From DAIDHZ01 sp965370365 (lineage in GTDB: Bacteria > Chlamydiota > Chlamydiia > Chlamydiales > SM23-39), in the NCBI GenBank assembly GCA_965370365.1, contig CBDUSP010000012.1, positions 1-30,011 of the forward strand: a stretch of 30,011 nucleotides of DNA, read 5' to 3'. The notes under the pieces were generated by a model. It saw only the letters and a list, made by a program, of their open reading frames with translations. It was not told the origin of the DNA and ran no database searches. Shown in pieces: positions 29,968 to 30,011 of the stretch. Numbering within the stretch: position 1 is the stretch's first letter; each line of letters begins with the position of its first letter. The translations under genes were made by a program, and so were the position numbers.

Positions 29968-30011
29968 AAAAATGAACAGGATCCGCTTCGCTTGCAGGAT
30001 CACCGCTGACG
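29968..30011. repeat. Modular GCAGGAT-hairpin repeat, cut by the window end
   Basis: AAAAATGAACAGGATCCGCT, TCGCTT, GCAGGAT and CACCGCTGACG repeat the start of the forward half of the 22433-22990 cluster almost base for base. The element continues beyond the window. Confidence 0.85.

Overview
The window reads as chromosomal DNA of a member of the phylum Chlamydiae, most likely an environmental ('Chlamydia-like') lineage rather than Chlamydia itself. The basis is gene content and order: a helix-turn-helix/EIIA fusion PtsN next to a plain PtsN, then dut, accD and sodA, with radA and rnc close by, reproduces a block known from Chlamydia trachomatis. The run sppA-polA-coaE-rho is the reverse of C. 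trachomatis CT491-CT494. A TyrP-type aromatic amino acid permease and a large autotransporter also fit. The moderate GC content and many dispersed palindromic repeats suggest a Simkania- or Waddlia-like genome, but genus is a guess. No rRNA, tRNA, CRISPR array or intact insertion sequence was found.

Left part (1-8.8 kb): a minus-strand housekeeping run (sodA, accD, dut, ptsN, HTH-ptsN; radA and rnc further on). It is broken by a 163-bp near-perfect palindromic element between sodA and accD, and by a plus-strand pair that looks accessory: a 644-residue Gln/Leu-rich repeat protein and a 75-residue protein with a 30-bp tandem repeat. A 171-residue protein next to rnc may be the positional counterpart of chlamydial CT296.

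Middle (8.8-20.2 kb): a minus-strand cluster of a secreted beta-rich two-repeat protein, a tiny two-helix membrane protein and the amino acid permease; a divergent membrane-anchored protein with kinase-like motifs; transketolase; then a tightly overlapping plus-strand operon sppA-polA-coaE-rho (overlaps of 8, 7 and 4 bases). After rho come a truncated IS3-type orfA and a small coiled-coil gene with its own promoter.

Right part (20.2-30.0 kb): a palindrome-rich gene-free stretch, an anchored protein of unknown function overlapping a family 2 glycosyltransferase, a 0.65-kb modular repeat cluster, and an autotransporter of 1196 residues. Its proposed promoter lies just downstream of a run of nine G. 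Then two divergent small membrane protein genes with look-alike TTGACA promoters, an ABC-F ATPase of YbiT type and an overlapping Nudix-fold protein. The window ends inside another copy of the modular repeat.

The most unusual content is the non-coding DNA: at least three families of palindromic or modular repeats occupy nearly every larger intergenic gap. Several carry promoter-like or terminator-like sequences and touch gene starts or ends. The best candidates for undescribed protein functions are the Gln-rich protein with its small neighbour, the kinase-like anchored protein, and the small membrane proteins.
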